A stretch of 28,311 nucleotides of DNA from Zygnema cylindricum (lineage: Eukaryota; Streptophyta; Zygnematophyceae; Zygnematales; Zygnemataceae). Within the stretch, counting starts at the first letter, position 1; each line of letters starts with the position of its first letter. The notes under the pieces are model-generated. The model did no database searches, was not told the origin of the DNA, and saw nothing but the letters and a program-made list of their open reading frames with translations. The translations under genes and the position numbers were made by a program. Below, in pieces: positions 11,016 to 21,481 of this stretch. The DNA is taken from NCBI GenBank assembly GCA_037447655.1, contig JBBHKE010003466.1, positions 132,382 through 160,692 of the forward strand, read 5' to 3'.

Positions 11016-11284
11016 ACTGTATGACCGTTACACTGTACGATTAGGTATATGAACGTAATATACCATGTTACACTTTATTATAGTGTAAGAAAAAAAAAAT
11101 TGGCTAACTTTATTAAAAAGCACGATGGTAAACCATCTGAGTCCATGGGAACAAAATGAAGTAGCACGGCAAAAAATGAAAAACTACATGTCGGGGGAAG
11201 AAACAAAAACAATACGCAAGGCAAAAGCAACGAAAACACAAAAAGACGGCTAGTAAACATAAAACACCCAAAGTAGCAAAAACA

Positions 11285-11510
11285 AACAACCAAATATCTC
11301 GACCGCCATCGGAATGAAACCATCCATCGCATCACGATGGGCATAATCACGCTCCTTCCTCTTAGCCGCGTCGCGTGCGGCCACACCCACATGTCGAGCT
11401 GCCTGACTGACAACTGTATTAGAGGTAGGGTTCGCCAAAACAACGTCACCAAATGTACGACACGCACCATCAAGTAATACAATGTCAATCCGACGGGAAG
11501 ATAAGTGTGT
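11285..11510 (-). pseudogene. Relic of a retroelement: C-terminal part of a reverse-transcriptase polyprotein
   Basis: The minus-strand frame reads RRIDIVLLDGACRTFGDVVL, then ANPTSNTVVSQAARHVGVAA, then RDAAKRKERDYAHRDAMDG, then FIPMAVEIFG. The layout D-V-x-x-x-N-P ... QAA/RAA ... A-x-x-K-R-x-K-x-Y ... F-x-P-x-A-x-E-x-F-G matches, from memory, the C-terminal segment after the reverse transcriptase in many eukaryotic retroelement proteins. It covers about 75 residues, has nothing recognisable upstream, and ends soon after the FG motif at a stop at 11250. A sense AATAAAG lies near 11115, and an A/T-homopolymer at about 11090, which would suit a 3' end. No reverse-transcriptase catalytic motif is present. 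The exact element class is unknown. Confidence 0.45.
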
Positions 11511-11529
11511 CAATTAATGTTAATGTCTT

Positions 11530-13240
11530 TTTCGGCTTAGGGCTTTAAACCTATAATAACGTTAAAAACATTGGTTATAATTTAAGTTAGTATTTTCTTT
11601 ACACTACAGTAGTAGCAAACCACGTTGTAGGTCGATAAACCATTTGAATGATGTACCACAAGATCTGACTAAGTCCGTAATTTCGTATAAAAGAGCAAAA
11701 AAAATGTTAAATAATTGCATCGACCCGTGAAAGTGAGTGGCGTCGACACGTGAATTGGGCTTTGTTTTTATTTATAGTAATTAGAGAAAGAGAAAATTGC
11801 ATGAACTTTTTCTCACATGTTTAATTATGTTAATTTAGGCTATTGAGCTCACACGATGTCAACGTGTACAAATTAGCCTGTTTTGATAACCGTGCATTTT
11901 TTAAATTGCACGACTTTGACCACGGAAATGAAATCATGACGCCTACATGTACGTACATAAATGACAACACCAGTCTCATGTGTCAAAGAGTTACCATATT
12001 TTAGGTAAATCAGACGCTATTGTACAATGTATAGTTTACAAATATATATAAAAAAGCATTTATTATATATTTATTATAATGGTAAAAAAATGGTTTCTCC
12101 TATCATAAAGCGTATGATATATAATATGTGTTTGCGAATTATATTTTAAAATGAAAAAGAAGTCATTTAATAAATCGATACCTTAAAACCATACGATTGT
12201 TCGGCTATATATATATTGGTTTCATAATTTACGACATTTAAATGGTTAGAAGTTGTTATGCTCAAATACAACATACCATTTGACATAAAAAAGTTACAAG
12301 GTTGATAACTTGAAAGTAATTTATAAAATGAGATTTGTCGATATTACTATAACCTTGTCACATCATACGACTTTAACTACATCTTCGAGAAAACGATGAA
12401 TCTCCATTGGTTAATAACATTGTGAAAGCCATACACTTATATTGTATTGCTGAAAATGTTAGTTACCAAATGGTGCGCTCGTTTTACTCATGTCCCTTAA
12501 TGAATTTAAGGTACGGATTATCGTTTTTGTTAAAATGTGTGTGTTTTCTAGGTTTGTATTTGTCTACTGCCTGTAAGATGGTCTGTCTAGGTTCTTCCAT
12601 ACTTATCGTAGTCACTGGAGAACAGAGATAGCCATGGCTGCCTAGACAGCCAAAGAGGTAGGAAGAAGGGGAGAAATGTGAGATAGAAGGTGTAGCAAAA
12701 AGAAACGGAGCGACCGGGATTGTTCACCTCCGTACAGATACAGACGTACGCCTTATCCGTTGGAGGTAATATCGTCCTTGAATGCATTAAGTTTGAAAAG
12801 TACTTAATAATATTTACGCCAGTATCATCCATTTGACGGCGAAATTGCACAGAACTACATGAAACGGTACCGCACTGAATTAATAAGCATCGCACGAAAC
12901 AAATGTCGAAGACATTTGATTTAACAAACGTCATTAAAAGTACGAATTCAAATCGAACGGCTCATGGAAAAGATGGGTTAACGCAATAACGATTTGGCGG
13001 TTTGTGGACGCGATATCACCGGATGACACGTGGCGACGTGTAATGGGAACGCGCATTTTACGGAGATTGGAATGACGGTTTACAAAGCGACAGACGTCAA
13101 TAGAATGGCCATGCCGTTCTATGGCCGTAGAATAAGTACATCAGCACATGTACCTTCTTGTACTTTACACTAATTACATTATTGCCAAACTTCAATAGTA
13201 GGATGTTCAGAGTGGGGATTTATGACTTAGCATTTTTGGT
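11530..13240. other. AT-rich intergenic DNA
   Basis: No gene supported. It contains a weak copy of the dispersed repeat arm (about 11700-11830), a very AT-rich stretch with TATATA runs at about 12040-12240, and an inverted repeat whose arms CTGTCTAGG (about 12590) and CCTAGACAG (about 12641) could pair across some 45 bases. Open frames here are short and low in complexity. Confidence 0.4.
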
Positions 13241-13250
13241 AGGTAGCCGT

Positions 13251-13380
13251 CTCTCTCCGAGAGAGCACCTGTATATATATTGGCAAATTTTGCCATTTAA
13301 TATCAATTAACTCATTTGACCATTTTCAGTATTTTTTTTAGCTGCAGACTCAGAGGAGTCCAAGCTACACAGAGGTGTAG
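13251..13380. other. Cluster of four short perfect hairpins
   Basis: Four perfect inverted repeats lie within 130 bp: CTCTCT-CCG-AGAGAG at 13251-13265, TGGCAAA-T-TTTGCCA at 13281-13295, GACTC-AGAG-GAGTC at 13347-13360, and CTACAC-AGAG-GTGTAG at 13365-13380. The last two share the loop AGAG. They sit in a locally GC-richer block (about 13200-13640) with a TATTTATAAG at about 13410 and an AATAAA at about 13519, so the block could be part of a transposon or a solo LTR. I could not find matching ends or a target duplication, so its identity stays open. Confidence 0.5.
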
Positions 13381-13639
13381 TCGATCAGAGTCTTTGCCTC
13401 CCGAGTGGCGGTATTTATAAGAGAAATTCGAAATGGGGAAATGTATCCAAATATGCATATTCTAACTTTGCATTATGTGGGGGAACTGAGCACACAAAAA
13501 GTCTTCTTTTCACAGGAATAAAAGTGTATTGGAGTTTTGACTGTCACGGTGTCAGTCATTTGAGTTTCTATCAACTTGGAGTCGGCACTACCTAGATTAA
13601 CTTCTTTGGATCTGCGATTTATGTGGGACAATGGAGCCC

Positions 13640-14130
13640 ATAGAGTTTCAGTTTTGTATCGATGGCCTCTTATTGAAAGTTTATATTTATATCGTTTTTA
13701 TATATCGATCATTGATTTATTGTTCACAGGTTTTGCTACATAAGATACTTTGATTTTTTGTTGATGTATAGACCCGATACATATGAAATGAAATATCGCA
13801 ATAATTTTACCATACATACCGTACACATGTACATATAGTTTGTTTTCAAAATTTATTTTAGGCAATAGAAACCATATGATTTCACATAATACCTACCAAA
13901 TTAGAATACAGAACATGACATCAAATATATACTACATATGATTTGTTATTACTTAAGGTATAACACAAACGTATGTTTATGTTGTAATTTTACATATATA
14001 TAGGTAATAACAATTTTATTAATTCTTAGGCGATACATCGAACTTTACTCTACTTTCAATGATAAAAAATGTGTGTTATGCAATGTAGACCGGAGAAAAG
14101 ATAATTTAAGTGGCGAAAAATTTATGATCA
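13640..14130. other. AT-rich intergenic DNA
   Basis: No gene seen. It is AT-rich with several TATATA and ATCGAT words. A 'tttaagtggcgaaaaa' fragment (about 14105-14120) resembles the interior of the TA-flanked MITE in the KCBP intron (23084-23300), suggesting an old nested fragment. Confidence 0.4.
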
Positions 14131-14136
14131 CTACTA

Positions 14137-14677
14137 CACCGCGCATCGTTATTAGTGTCAAAGTTTAAATAGTGTGGAAGTAAATATACCGTCATTGACG
14201 CTAATTAAGAATTTTTTTATTTTTTTTAAAAAGGTGTATTCTAATTTCGGCGTTTATGCTAATTTGGGAACAGCAAAAATGGGAATATTCGTTGTACGAT
14301 TATATATATTAATATATGTGTCCGTACAAAATATTAAAAATCGTACGCCGTCGTGAAATTTAAATATCCGTACATGTAAGACTAATTTACTTGTCAGAAC
14401 AATCCCGTTTTTTTTAGCGCACGATCCTATGCGTGCGCGTCTGATTCAACTCATTTTTTGTAAAATTTTCACTTGAAAAGGTACATTTATGTACGGTCTG
14501 ACATAGACCGTACACCACACTATTTAGATATTATTGTAATTCGTCCTTTACGCTATTTTGAAAAGTACCTTAATTAACGTCAAGGAAAAATTAAAATCAT
14601 GTATCCTATTTGAGGAAAAAAATCAAAATTTTAAGAACCCAAATTAGTGTCGTTGACACTAATAACGATGCGCGGTG
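14137..14677. mobile_element. TA-flanked element with 24-28 bp terminal inverted repeats (541 bp)
   Basis: TA at 14135-14136 and 14678-14679. The left terminus CACCGCGCATCGTTATTAGT and the reverse complement of the right are identical over these 20 bases and continue similarly (GTCAA). These termini match the 217-bp intronic MITE closely, but the interior is different and longer, as expected for non-autonomous elements sharing one transposase. A second CGGTGTA lies just beyond the right end (14688-14695), suggesting a repeated or nested terminus. It encodes nothing convincing. Confidence 0.7.
14491..14513. repeat. Perfect 9-bp inverted repeat with 5-base spacer
   Basis: GTACGGTCT, spacer GACAT, then AGACCGTAC, inside the 541-bp TA-flanked element. 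It could be a subterminal binding site or simply a foldback; function unknown. Confidence 0.8.
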
Positions 14678-14699
14678 TAGCGGTACACGGTGTAGTGTT

Positions 14700-14800
14700 G
14701 TTTATTGGGTGATTTCATATCACAAGAAATTCGATATCGATATATGCAATATCGAACGGTCGCGCGCTTGATATATCGCTCTAAGACAAACAATAAATAT
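14700..14800. repeat. ATCGAT/ATATCG-rich patch
   Basis: Overlapping ATATCG, TATCGATA and ATATATCG words are concentrated at about 14730-14805. A similar patch lies at 18024-18053 and a weaker one at 13690-13712. Meaning unknown. Confidence 0.5.
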
Positions 14801-14937
14801 CGCGATTTATTTGGTAAAAAAACAAAGAAAGCAAACTTATATTTGGAAGGAAGAGACTAATCTCTTGGCTGATTTAATTCATCTTCAATAATTAATGCTA
14901 TTTTTAAATAATTGGCTCCTTCTAGACAGTTGTTTTG

Positions 14938-15130
14938 GGTACCGCCTCATGTGGCTAAGTACGTGATTTTTTTTGCTGTCCATTTCCTTTAAAACCCAGC
15001 GTCGAATTGCTAAAGTTGCAACCGTATGAAGAAGTCGCAAAATTGTAGAGTACAATTTTCGTCATCCTCAAACTCAGGGTAATTTCGCATGTGCTAAAGT
15101 TACAATTATTTTTTGTCGTTTTACTGCATA
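14938..15130 (+). mobile_element. Partial PIF/Harbinger-like MITE (relative of element A)
   Basis: The left end GGGTACCGCCTCATGTGGCT and the next 190 bp match the left part of element A at 9278-9480. The flank here is TTT rather than the expected TTA/TAA, and no right terminus was found before 15981, so the copy is probably truncated. Confidence 0.6.
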
Positions 15131-15314
15131 AATTAGAAAAAAATGAGAAAATCTGCAGCCGTACCAAAAAAATGAAATTACCACCGTACAAGTTGCGTTA
15201 CCTTGAAACTTTATGTGTACTGCAGTTTGTCGTCTAGCATGATGCAATTTGCGGTCTAGTGCATTTCGACCCACTTTCGTGTCCTTCCAACTCCTGCTCA
15301 AACTTTTCATAAAA

Positions 15315-15475
15315 TCACCTCGCGAGGTGATTGAAAAAAAAGTTGGAATAAGCAGATGCTGTCGCACGTGTCAGAAGTTTTTTACATTTTTTGTGCGCGG
15401 AGTACAAAAAAAAAAACACTGCATGTTTCCAACATGTGCGTACAGTTTTCCAACCTGTGCGTACAGTTTTCCGTG
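15315..15475. repeat. CACCTCGCGAGGTG palindrome and 21-bp tandem repeat
   Basis: A perfect 14-bp palindrome CACCTCGCGAGGTG lies at about 15317-15330. At 15426-15472 the 21-bp unit tttccaacMtgtgcgtacagt occurs twice with one difference (a versus c), followed by a partial third copy. There is no coding interpretation. Confidence 0.75.
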
Positions 15476-15804
15476 CGCTGATTTCCGTACATGGGCCGTG
15501 GAGGGGTCTCGACCAATGGACGCCATTTCGCAAAAGCGAAATCCGTGAAAGCACCTCTCTCTCTCTCCCTCTCCCACTACCGCGTACATCTCACAATTAT
15601 TGCAATAAAAAACGTCAATAATGGTATCAAATGAAAGATATCTAAAACCGATTTTTTTTGACTATCTTTGGGCGTATTTTGATGGCAAGTAGAGTGAGAA
15701 ATGACTAAATAACACAATTGGTAAACCATGGCGGATAGTTTTAGAATTTGTGACGTCGACGCTGTCATAATTTGAGTGTGACGTCAAAATGTCACAAACC
15801 CTAA

Positions 15805-15929
15805 ACATCTACAATGTCACAAGTAGCTAGACGTCTACAACCGTCGTTATTTTGTAAACGTCATCAATTGTCGCGAGTTTTGTAGTCGTCTACAACCGTC
15901 ACAAATGACACCCACGTCTACATCCGTCA
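15805..15929 (+). repeat. Four-copy array of a CGTCTACAAYCGTCA motif
   Basis: Copies lie at 15805-15820 (acatctacaatgtcac), 15831-15846 (acgtctacaaccgtcg), 15886-15901 (tcgtctacaaccgtca) and 15914-15929 (acgtctacatccgtca). Related words occur inside the Harbinger-like elements (for example 'caacgtctacaatctg' near 16138 and 'tacgtctacaatgtcac' near 10526). The array ends 50 bp before element C, so it may be an expanded piece of a related element. Confidence 0.7.
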
Positions 15930-15980
15930 CAATCTAAAGTAACGATCTTATTTCTCTACATACGAATGCTCTGAAAGTAA

Positions 15981-16723
15981 GGGTGCGTCTCTATGTACTT
16001 CAAACTTAGAGATTTTTTTTTGTTTTTTAGCGCAGATCCGGCGGACCCGGATTTCGGGTGTCCCTATGTGTACCAAACGAAATTGTCACTTAGGGCGTGA
16101 CGATTGTATACGTCGACAATGCCCGTGACGGCTGTCAACGTCTACAATCTGTGATGACCCACGTCATTTTTCGTAACTGCTTGCTACAGCCCTCCAGCCT
16201 GTGCCGTATCACGGTTGAAGAAGATGCGTTTTGACTTTGCGTCTATTGTCGGCTCGACGTGAAATGGCATCGGAACCTTGGGACCCCTGCAAAAAAAATC
16301 CGTACCGGATCGAAACGGACAAAACAAAACAAACCGTGTACTTCTCTTTGTCGTATTAGACAAAAACGGACAAAACATAGCGAATCGTGTACACTTCCAC
16401 GTCGCTTGAATTCGTTTGCAGTTTTTGAACAAAACAATACACGTGCGAATACGTGTTCCTATTTGTTTACAGAAAATCCCTAATTTTAAAACACATCGGC
16501 CCTGTATTTTAAAGATAAGGTTGAAGATGACGTTTTTTGTCGTCGAAGTGGGTCGAAAAACACAAGACGACAACATGTAGTACATTTTATATTCGATGAT
16601 GACGCAAAATGTACTTCTCTTTTTTTCTATTTTATTGTACGGTTGAAACTTACGCGGTACGGCTCTAAGTTTTACAGGAAAACGACAGAAAAAACCCTTA
16701 CTTAAGCACACAGAGACGCACCC
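15981..16723 (+). mobile_element. PIF/Harbinger-like MITE C (743 bp), intact ends
   Basis: Perfect TAA duplications lie at 15978-15980 and 16724-16726. Terminal inverted repeats are GGGTGCGTCTCTATGT on the left and GGGTGCGTCTCTGTGT as the reverse complement of the right. It is homologous to element B (inverted) over its length and to the copy at 76-561. No frame longer than about 175 codons exists and none resembles a Harbinger transposase or its Myb-like partner, so it is non-autonomous. Confidence 0.85.
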
Positions 16724-16726
16724 TAA

Positions 16727-16978
16727 TACGGAGGATCTTCGCTAAAAACAAAGTTATAAGACTAAAGTTTCGGTTACATCCGAAAGTACCCTTAGGATGT
16801 ACGAAAAGTTTGTTGTCTTGTGTTTTTTCGACCCACTGTCAAGTCATCGTCAAACTTATCTTAAAACATATCGACGATGTGTTTAAAAGAAAGTACACCG
16901 CTTTCACAAATAGTTAAACGTATTCGCAGGTGTGGAGTTTTTTAGAAGTTTTTGACGACGAAAAAAAGTACAAGTACT
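16727..16978 (-). mobile_element. Truncated inverted fragment of the Harbinger-like family
   Basis: From about 16735 ('cttcgctaaaaacaaag') and especially 16820-16970, the sequence matches the reverse complement of element C's middle and element B at about 10150-10330 ('tcgacccac', 'aacatatcgacgatgtgtt', 'gacgacgaaaaa'). It directly follows element C, so a full element and an inverted fragment lie back to back. Right after it (about 16985-17113) are words typical of the TA-flanked family, ending in TAGTGTAGTGTA. Confidence 0.55.
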
Positions 16979-17118
16979 GTACTCTACATCTTGAATCGTT
17001 ATTAGCGTATAGAAATTATTAGTGTAAAGAAAAAATTAGCGTCATTAATTCTAATTTAATGCCATGAGACGTGGCAGATTATGGTCCACTTCCTTAAATA
17101 GTGTAGTGTATTATATTT

Positions 17119-17580
17119 ATGGTATCAATGTCAAAATTTTGGGGTGCCGATATAGCGTACATAAGGCTAACAACGATTCACGGTGCTGTAGTTCCTTTTT
17201 TTGAAAAAACATATTTTGCTGGTCTTTCACCAATACACGGTAGAATCGCCGCTGTCAACAACGGCTATGTGAAGGGCGACGGCCGTCTCGAAAGCCCACC
17301 TTTCCCGCCGCGTTCGGATTTGACTAGGTTACGGACTTTCCGTTTCGGGGGCGTTCTGCTGCCGTATACAATGCCGCATGTGGTGTCGTGTCTACACCCG
17401 AGGCTAGCAAAAATAGTTTTCAAAATTCTCCAACGGAAATATCAGGTGTCTTCCATATCCGCTATTTGCCTATTTCCCAGTATGGAACAGTTGTACTGTA
17501 ATCTTTTGGTTTTTGCTTGTGTTTTGTATCGGAACAATGTTTTAGCGATATTATTGATAATTGGTACTATCGGTAATTGA
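17119..17580 (+). other. Unrecognised 153-codon open frame
   Basis: The ATG at 17119 follows repeat termini directly and the frame is open to TGA at 17578-17580. It reads MVSMSKFWGADIAYIRLTTI at the start, has a Pro/Arg-rich middle (SPPFPPRSDLTRLRTFRFGG) and ends in a hydrophobic stretch (LLVFACVLYRNNVLAILLII). It seems less AT-rich than its flanks. I recognise no domain, and no splice-linked neighbour is apparent. It may be a chance frame, a degenerate transposon gene, or one exon of an unknown gene. Confidence 0.2.
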
Positions 17581-20500
17581 GCGGCAAGGGGTTCCGATAA
17601 CTTCGTGGTGACTCGTAAACTGCTATCGCCAATATACATTTCTCAACGCATAGTACTGTAATACTAATTTACTATGCACTACAGTACGGTACCGTAGTAC
17701 AAAAAGCATTTATACCGTGTACACTCCATAAAGTTTGACATGTCACGTATCACAATCCCGTTCGTTTCCGTACATCTAGAGTAACGAAACTCCAGTCTGG
17801 ACTGCACAGTACAGTACTTATGTACATTTTTAAGTCGCACTCAATAGGGCAAAAGTACATGAATCTTTACGCCAGTCCAAAATATTAGCAGTAAAGTTCA
17901 AAGCAATTTGCCAATTTCTCACTTTCCTTCTAACCGTAGTCGCTACAAAAAAATTATATAAGTGAAAGTCAACCATCACGAAATTCATATCGGTGATGTT
18001 TCGATTGAATTCTGGGATAGCTCTTATCGATATATCGATTCAAGATATCGATAATTAGTAAATAAAAAAGATACGCATGTCGATTATAGGCAGCCGATAC
18101 ACAACTCTACGAATAACCCGTAACGCGCAAAAGACAGAGGAAACAAAGCCATTAGGAATTTCAATCGTTGCCATGCAAGTCTTCTGCGTTCTAAGTTCCT
18201 TTCTTCTTGTGGGTTTTCCATATTCCTGCCTTCCGCATTCATAAATCGTTCGTTTAACAGTTAACCTCGAAAGTTTTAAAGTTATTTATGCTTTCCGCAG
18301 CACTTGCTCTTTAGTACAGTTTCAGGGTTTCATTCAATCTACAGTTTCTTGCAACTCAAGCCGTCAAAATTCGTTAAGAAGGTAAAGTAAAATGGAAATC
18401 TAAACGTTGTTACTGCATTTTCTTTGACTACAGCACTGTACCATCTTTCTTTTTTACATTCCTTCCGTCATTCACATTGTTGTTCCATCTTGTCTCCTAC
18501 ATTAGATAATGGAATACGAGTCTTTTCTTCACTTTTGTTTCTGATCTGACCTTGTGGCGAGTCTCTCTGATCACTGTTCACTGTCGTTATTGTAACTCTT
18601 TCTCGAGAGTTAGCGTAAGAAAGATTAAAGTTTTGAACCAGTTTTGAATAGACATGCCGAATACTCCCACTGCTGGTGATGCGACTTTTTTGCCGTTTTT
18701 TACTGCTGAAATCGCTCGAACAAACCTTTAGACCCTCGGTTTGGTCCTAACCTTTAATTACAATGTGTTCGTTTAATTTGAAATCTACAAATACAAAAGC
18801 TTTTGTTGATATGTGAAATACATCGTAATGGCAATTTGTTCCTCTTGTTCTTCCTTTTGCTTTTTTCCATGATTCCGGGAATGCTTTCCTTTAAGAAGGT
18901 TATTGTTTTTTTTTCGTTAACTCGCTTTGGCAATCTTCCTGATTATCACATTTTAAAAAATCTTGTTATTTGCGAGTCTCTCAAACAAGAATTGTTTGCA
19001 CGTGTAGTTCCACCTCATTTATACGAAGCAATTGTTATACCATTGTTTTCTATGTTTGAAGATAAATTATCTTTTTTCTTCAATCCGTTCGGGAATTCTT
19101 ATCCGACATCCTTCTCTTACAGCATCCAAAGCAGTGAGAGGATTTCATTTTAGAACTTTTTTGTGTCTATATTAGGACATAGATTTACGGGCATCCTCTT
19201 TCCTCAATGAAAACATTTTGTTTGTTCCTTCATTATGTTTTTTTGTTTTCTTCATTTAGCATTTTGTGCACTACGCCTGAAGGTAAGCATCTCGCTAGTA
19301 AACGTTGCTTCAACTAAATTTTGCATAGAAAATTGTAAGCACAACAGATTGTGAATAGGTTAGATTCTTTTTGTTACCAACAAAGAATACGACAACAAAA
19401 TAGAACGATTGATGTGGAAAATTTAATGTGGAGAAGTAATGTAAAAACGTTCCTTCATTTATTCAATATGCTTTTATATCATCAATATATGTTATTAGCT
19501 ACTGTAACCGATTGTTTGTTTCAACAAGATATATTGTTTTCAGAACATATATGCCATTTATATCAATACGCTTTACATTTTCTAGAACAAAATGGACAAA
19601 CTACGTAGAAAAGAGATTACAAAAACATAATGTAAATTTGTAAAATACTATTATAATAAATGTTTGTTAGAATCGTATTTGAAGTGCACTCAAACATCAA
19701 ATTATATTTATTGGAAATACGTAAAACTTCCAAATTTGTAGTTGACATTTCTGGAATAATTAAGTTTAAAAATGTTCAAATCTTATATGTTGAAAATACG
19801 CAACAGACAATTGAAACAAAGGAAGCATATTTTATTTGACAGATTTCTAGTTAGTACCAAAGAATGCTATGAGTAACAAACTAGGATATCATTGAATTTA
19901 CATAATATTTTTGTTGTGTGTTCATTTGAATAAAAGTCAAAGATTTATTGTTTCAGAAAATTCTTTGATCGCACAGAAAACTTGAGACTTCTTTCACAAT
20001 CCATGTGTATTGAAGAAGGACAGCCTCTGCTCAGACTTTTCATCATTATTCGAACAATTCAGTACCTCCAGATATCACTCTTCTGTCAAAATTCAACTTC
20101 CAAACAAATTGCAGGAGCTTGCTGCACGTTTTGTGCTTTCAGTTTCAGCCATATTAGCTCTCTTAATCAACCATTGTCCCAATGACTTGTTTCCCTAGCC
20201 TCACTGTAGATTTTGCATTTCTTCTCCTGAAGCTGTAGTAGCAATTCTCTTCTTGAGGATCTCACTGCTATTTTTTTATGCCCAAGCGATCAAGTTTCTC
20301 CGGATTCCATGAGCTTATTCATATCCATAAATGTCTGTCCAGCAGTCTATCCTGTTTACTTTCCGGGTGTCTATGTTTTTGTATTTGTTGGGTAGCTATG
20401 TCACTAAATATTTCATATCTAAAGGACAAAACCGGAATCCTCATGCGGCCAAGTCATCATTGTTAGGTTTTCATCTTTTATCCCGCTAGCCCATAACCCG

Positions 20501-20940
20501 TTGGACGTCATTTATTATTTTAGGCACCATAAATTCCGTGATCGAGATGGTCACTATTTTAACAATCCAATTAGTGTGTCCATTCACCGGCGAAATTCAT
20601 CCATGAAATAATTTTCATTAGAGCCAGCAAATATTTTCAGTATAGTTTCAGTGTAAGGTCGGTCAAATACCTTTCTTTGTAAAGTTGTCACATACAGAGT
20701 ATGGGGGTGAGGACTAAAACGGAAGCTACAGCCTAGAAGTAGCAATGTGTACAAGGTTCTTAGTTCACGTGTTAATGTCGACATATTTGGTAAATTCCAA
20801 ATGCCCGTTATGGAGTCTCAAGTCACCCATTTCTTCTTTAGCTCCTATTTTTACGTTCTTTTCTCCTCTCACTGCTCTCTGGGGCCTGGCTTAGCCAAAT
20901 TATCACTGAGACCTTATACCAGAACCTTACATTCTGACCT
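17581..20940. other. AT-rich intergenic DNA without a recognised gene
   Basis: The sequence is T-rich. Frames at about 18803-19153 (116 codons, hydrophobic N-terminus) and 19351-19608 (85 codons) read plausibly as protein but match nothing I know, have weak starts, and lie in AT-rich DNA where such frames arise by chance. A 23-codon frame near 18174 (MQVFCVLSSFLLVGFPYSC...) looks like a signal peptide but stops at once. A TATCGATA-rich patch lies at 18024-18053. Confidence 0.35.
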
Positions 20941-20949
20941 TCTAACCTT

Positions 20950-21481
20950 CTTTTGTAACGCCCTCTCAGTCTCCCTCCATCTCTCTCCCTCTCTCCCTTT
21001 TGTTCCTCATGTACTCTGAACAGAAGTCTTGGTCGTCCACCGTATTTCTTGGCTGTGGCTGATGGCTTTCCTTCTATGAGTGGCCCACTTCCAAGAAAAT
21101 AAATACCTGACTTGATGGTCAACGGCGGTCAAGGCCAATTCGACTTTTGAGGGAGGAAGGCAAAGAGGTGAGAGGAAAGGGAACCAGAGCGTAACGTGGG
21201 GTAAAGGAGATCGAGGATGAAGCCGGGCAATGAAAGGGGAAGAAAACATGAAAGAGATTGTAAGAGGTAGAAGGGAGAGGAAAGAGGGAAGGGTGAGGAG
21301 ATGGACATGGAAGAGGGAGAAGATGGCGTGTGATGAAAGGTAGTAAGGGAAATTTGAGGGGGATTGTGCACAGAAGGAGAAAGGAGAGATGAGAGAGGAT
21401 AACAGATAAGAAAGAAATAAAGGAGGTAGGGGGGTGAGGATGGAGGCAGATCTCTCTTCCTCTCTCTCTCTCTCTCTCTCA
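20950..21481. repeat. Pyrimidine tract followed by long purine tract
   Basis: About 20955-21000 is nearly all C/T on plus. About 21140-21450 is nearly all A/G on plus (aggaaag, gagggag, ggaaga words). It then flips back to a CT run at 21451-21480. This asymmetry produces long but meaningless minus-strand frames. Such tracts can form triplex DNA or foldbacks. It lies 0.7-1.2 kb upstream of the KCBP-like start codon. Confidence 0.7.

Noticed and set aside
13347-13390. Hammerhead ribozyme
   Set aside because: The hairpins and GAGTCC are suggestive, but the conserved CUGAUGA and GAAA core boxes are missing.
13200-13640. Solo LTR
   Set aside because: TATA-like and AATAAA-like words are present, but I found no TG...CA ends with a matching 4-6 bp duplication, primer-binding site or polypurine tract.
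16184-16711. 175-codon minus-strand frame in element C
   Set aside because: It lies wholly within a non-autonomous MITE and its related copies do not keep it open, so it is a chance frame.
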